Part shown: positions 62,101 through 64,000 of the stretch, piece after piece
Layout: the number at the start of each line of letters is the position of its first letter
How positions within the stretch are numbered: the first letter of the stretch is position 1
From: G963662905 sp965230045
Lineage (GTDB): Bacteria > Bacteroidota > Bacteroidia > Bacteroidales > WRLA01
Direction of reading: 5' to 3'
NCBI GenBank assembly: GCA_965230045.1
Contig: OZ245940.1
Coordinates: 3,038,001 to 3,102,000, forward strand
DNA: 64,000 nucleotides
Made by a program: the position numbers and the translations under genes
Notes under the pieces: model-generated
The model's database searches: none
Told to the model about the DNA's origin: nothing
Seen by the model: only the letters and a program-made list of their open reading frames with translations

Positions 62101-63477
62101 GGTATAAAAGTGGAGGAAACTTATCCACAAGAGCAAATCCAGCTCATCGACCAAAAAATCAAAGAACTGGCCGATCAGGATGCCGCTTATGAGGAAGCGA
62201 TTGCCTTAGCAGATGCAGCGTTCGAAAAAGAAGAATGGCCCGCATCGAAATCCGCCTACCAGAACGCGCTGACTATAAAAGCAGAGGAAACTTATCCACA
62301 AGAGCAAATTCAGCTCATCGACCAAAAAATCAAAGAACTGGCCGATCAGGATGCCGCTTATGAGGAAGCGATTGCCCTGGCCGATGCAGCGTTCGAAAAA
62401 GAGGACTGGCCCGCAGCGAAATCCGCCTACCAAAACGCGCTGGGTATAAAAGCGGAGGAAACTTATCCACAAGAGCAAATTCAGTTCATCGACCTGAAAA
62501 TCAAAGAGCTGGCCGATCAGGATGCCGCTTATGAGGAAGCCATTGCCCTGGCAGATGCAGCGTTCGAAAAAGAGGAATGGCCGGCAGCGAAATCCGCCTA
62601 CCAAAACGCATTGAGCATCAAAGCAGAGGAAACTTATCCACAAGAGCAAATCCAGCTCATCGATCAAAAAATCAAAGAACTGGCCGATCAGGATGCCGCT
62701 TATGAGGAAGCGATTGCCCTGGCCGATGCAGCGTTCGAAAAAGAGGAATGGCCCGCAGCGAAATCCGCCTACCAGAACGCGCTGGGTATAAAAGCAGAGG
62801 AAACTTATCCACAAGAGCAAATCCAGCTCATCGATCAAAAAATCAAAGAACTGGCCGATCAGGATGCCGCTTATGAGGAAGCGATTGCCCTGGCCGATGC
62901 AGCGTTCGAAAAAGAGGAATGGCCGGCAGCAAAATCCGCCTACCAAAACGCGCTGACTATAAAAGCAGAAGAAACTTATCCACAAGAGCAAATCCAGCTC
63001 ATCGACCAGAAAATCAAAGAACTGGCCAATCAGGATGCCGCTTATGAGGAAGCGATTGCCCTGGCCGATGCAGCGTTCGAAAAAGAGGACTGGCCCGCAG
63101 CGAAATCCGCCTACCAAAACGCGCTGGGTATAAAAGTGGAGGAAACTTATCCACAAGAGCAAATCCAGCTCATCGACCAAAAAATCAAAGAACTGGCCGA
63201 TCAGGATGCCGCTTATGAGGAAGCGATTGCCTTAGCAGATGCAGCGTTCGAAAAAGAAGAATGGCCCGCATCGAAATCCGCCTACCAGAACGCGCTGACT
63301 ATAAAAGCAGAGGAAACTTATCCACAAGAGCAAATTCAGCTCATCGACCAAAAAATCAAAGAACTGGCCGATCAGGATGCGCCGCTTATGAGGAAGCGAT
63401 TGCCCTGGCCGATGCAGCGTTCGAAAAAGAGGACTGGCCCGCAGCGAAATCCGCCTACCAAAACGCGCTGGGTATAA
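59152..63477 (+). CDS. Secreted repeat protein with 57-residue TPR-like units (as read, frame broken at 63379)
   Basis: As sequenced, the frame encodes 1441 residues. An N-terminal signal anchor (hydrophobic 20-42, cleavage near AFSQ) is followed by about 340 residues of diverged TPR-like helices and, from residue 384, near-identical 57-residue units. Each unit reads as three helices: AYEEAIALADAAFEKEEW, PAAKSAYQNALGIK, and EQIQLIDQKIKELADQD. Eighteen units precede 63379, where GATGCGCCGCT replaces GATGCCGCT (2 bases inserted); translation then runs out of frame and stops at 63477. The original frame resumes at 63381. Related TPR proteins occur in Bacteroidota, but not with this array size that I recall. 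Function unknown; likely a periplasmic or surface scaffold. Confidence 0.8.
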   Translation: MRDFSFSACGVFSALKWFLPLKCILVFAFIFFLGLLPFSAFSQNAAFEKALSYADSVYALNEYENALGAYKYAARLNPDHAGIKKKMAKINSILAQGEAREKEFTDLIAQAKKALYEDDLSKARSLLQNALDIKEDDAFALKKIKEIDATIAENEAKEAKYQDFISKGDNALSKEEFEQARAFFNDAAALFPKRPDPPARLKLVEAAEQAKLDNFETLLAQADELYRSDKISEALPIYKQASEIFPDDGRPKQKIHQIEMILAYEVEDQKKYDAFIIEADALYDNKSWQKALDKYQQALDVKPKGEHALDRKSEIEGILEQLAQKEQDYNTKIAEAETFEKDEDWQNALTSFQDASQIKPEEDYPKGKIAALEEILEQIEATEKSYNEAIALADAAFGKEEWPAAKTAYQNALGIKAEETYPQEQIQLIDLKIKELANQDAAYEDAIALADAAFEKEEWPAAKSAYQNALTIKAEETYPQEQIQLIDLKIKELADQDAAYDEAIALADAAFGKEEWPAAKTAYQNALTIKAEESYPQEQIQLIDQKIKELADQDAAYDEAIALADAAFGKEEWPAAKTAYQNALTIKAEETYPQEQIQLIGQKIKELANQDAAYEEAIALADAAFEKEEWPAAKSAYLNALGIKAEESYPQEQIQLIDLKIKELADQDAAYEEAIALADAAFEKEEWPAAKSAYQNALGIKAEETYPQEQIQLIDQKIKELADQDAAYEEAIALADAAFEKEEWPAAKSAYQNALGIKAEETYPQEQIQLIDQKIKELADQDAAYDEAIALADAAFGKEEWPAAKTAYQNALTIKAEETYPQEQIQLIDLKIKELADQDAAYDEAIALADAAFEKEEWPAAKSAYQNALGIKAEETYPQEQIQLIDQKIKELADQDAAYEEAIALADAAFEKEEWPAAKSAYQNALGIKAEETYPQEQIQLIDQKIKELADQDAAYEEAIALADAAFEKEDWPAAKSAYQNALGIKVEETYPQEQIQLIDQKIKELADQDAAYEEAIALADAAFEKEEWPASKSAYQNALTIKAEETYPQEQIQLIDQKIKELADQDAAYEEAIALADAAFEKEDWPAAKSAYQNALGIKAEETYPQEQIQFIDLKIKELADQDAAYEEAIALADAAFEKEEWPAAKSAYQNALSIKAEETYPQEQIQLIDQKIKELADQDAAYEEAIALADAAFEKEEWPAAKSAYQNALGIKAEETYPQEQIQLIDQKIKELADQDAAYEEAIALADAAFEKEEWPAAKSAYQNALTIKAEETYPQEQIQLIDQKIKELANQDAAYEEAIALADAAFEKEDWPAAKSAYQNALGIKVEETYPQEQIQLIDQKIKELADQDAAYEEAIALADAAFEKEEWPASKSAYQNALTIKAEETYPQEQIQLIDQKIKELADQDAPLMRKRLPWPMQRSKKRTGPQRNPPTKTRWV

Positions 63478-64000
63478 AAGCGGAGGAAACTTATCCACAA
63501 GAGCAAATTCAGTTCATCGACCTGAAAATCAAAGAGCTGGCCGATCAGGATGCCGCTTATGAGGAAGCCATTGCCCTGGCAGATGCAGCGTTCGAAAAAG
63601 AGGAATGGCCGGCAGCGAAATCCGCCTACCAAAACGCATTGAGCATCAAAGCAGAGGAAACTTATCCACAAGAGCAAATCCAGCTCATCGATCAAAAAAT
63701 CAAAGAACTGGCCGATCAGGATGCCGCTTATGAGGAAGCGATTGCCCTGGCCGATGCAGCGTTCGAAAAAGAGGAATGGCCCGCAGCGAAATCCGCCTAC
63801 CAGAACGCGCTGGGTATAAAAGCAGAGGAAACTTATCCACAAGAGCAAATCCAGCTCATCGATCAAAAAATCAAAGAACTGGCCGATCAGGATGCCGCTT
63901 ATGAGGAAGCGATTGCCCTGGCCGATGCAGCGTTCGAAAAAGAAGAATGGCCCGCAGCGAAAACCGCTTACCAAAACGCGCTGGGTATAAAAGCGGAGGA
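60302..64000 (+). repeat. 171-bp tandem repeat array (about 21.6 units)
   Basis: Units repeat exactly every 171 bases (57 codons), so the array stays in frame; marker TGCCGCTTAT recurs at that spacing. It runs off the window. Units vary at few sites (GGTATA/ACTATA, GCAGAG/GCGGAG, ATCGAC/ATCGAT), and the variants give a higher-order pattern. Positions 62003-62915 are repeated without a mismatch at 63029-63943 (offset 1026 = 6 units), apart from the inserted 2 bases. Confidence 0.95.
63381..64000 (+). CDS. Continuation of the repeat protein after the frameshift (partial)
   Basis: From 63381 the repeat frame is open again to the window end (3.6 units, same residues as upstream). It has no start codon of its own in good context, so it is the downstream part of the same gene. 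Whether the break is real or a sequencing/assembly error cannot be settled here. Confidence 0.75.

Noticed and set aside
60496..63180. Long antisense frames of 552 and 324 residues (and one at 63372-63974) across the repeat array
   Set aside because: The unit length is a multiple of 3 and lacks a stop in that frame, so the open antisense frame is copied with every unit. The composition is unlike a protein (repeated FFDFLIDELDLLLW) and no start signal is seen.

Overview
The window comes from a member of the Bacteroidota that has a type IX secretion system (T9SS) and gliding-type surface machinery. The evidence is: a large adhesin with SprB-type repeats and a gliding-associated C-terminal domain; two proteins with T9SS sorting tails; a GldI-like FKBP lipoprotein beside nrnA; many lipoproteins with short lipobox signals; and promoters of the Bacteroidota form TAnnTTTG. 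The only RNA gene seen is tRNA-Leu(GAG). The species cannot be named from this sequence.

Layout. 1-0.7 kb: end of an antitoxin gene, a YafQ-type toxin and two copies of a hairpin repeat. 0.7-12.4 kb: single genes, namely a TPR lipoprotein, phenylalanine hydroxylase, peptidase E, a TPR protein, tRNA-Leu, a DUF3298 protein, a BPL_N-like lipoprotein, TruC, an MFS transporter and a DUF362 protein. Non-coding repeat debris lies at 5.9-6.4 and 7.6-8.0 kb. 12.4-15.1 kb: sulfide:quinone-oxidoreductase-like flavoprotein, a small partner protein and a lone receiver protein. 15.2-16.85 kb: a PD-(D/E)XK nuclease gene and an S23-family four-helix-bundle gene separated and followed by arrays of a 7-bp repeat. 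16.9-19.8 kb: minus-strand operon of EamA transporter, cyclic-nucleotide-domain histidine kinase and ComB. 19.9-27.1 kb: AmrS-like radical SAM enzyme and the 2026-residue adhesin. 27.1-31.3 kb: serA, an S23-family gene and DUF1015 on plus; sucD and a SiaC-like protein on minus. 31.4-41.5 kb, all minus: propeller/SpoIIE phosphatase, AbgT transporter, metF and metH, preceded by a possibly frameshifted small gene.

41.9-52.9 kb is a tightly packed plus-strand operon: a 37-residue membrane peptide, two GT-B glycosyltransferases, a sulfotransferase, a GT2 membrane glycosyltransferase, a T9SS-secreted beta-helix protein, a methyltransferase and two coupled hybrid histidine kinases, the second lacking its phospho-accepting histidine. 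It looks like a self-regulated locus for making and handling a sulfated surface glycan. 52.9-57.6 kb is a minus-strand run of four FKBP-type prolyl isomerase lipoproteins behind nrnA. 57.7-58.8 kb holds ndk, which overlaps tail-to-tail an XRE regulator with a two-site candidate operator.

59.1-64.0 kb is a secreted repeat protein whose 171-bp (57-residue) unit runs about 21.6 times to the window edge. It contains a perfect 913-bp internal duplication and a 2-bp insertion that breaks the frame. The candidates I find most worth following are the glycan/two-kinase operon, this repeat gene, the heptamer-array S23 locus, the FKBP cluster, and the regulatory palindromes ahead of the SQR and XRE genes.
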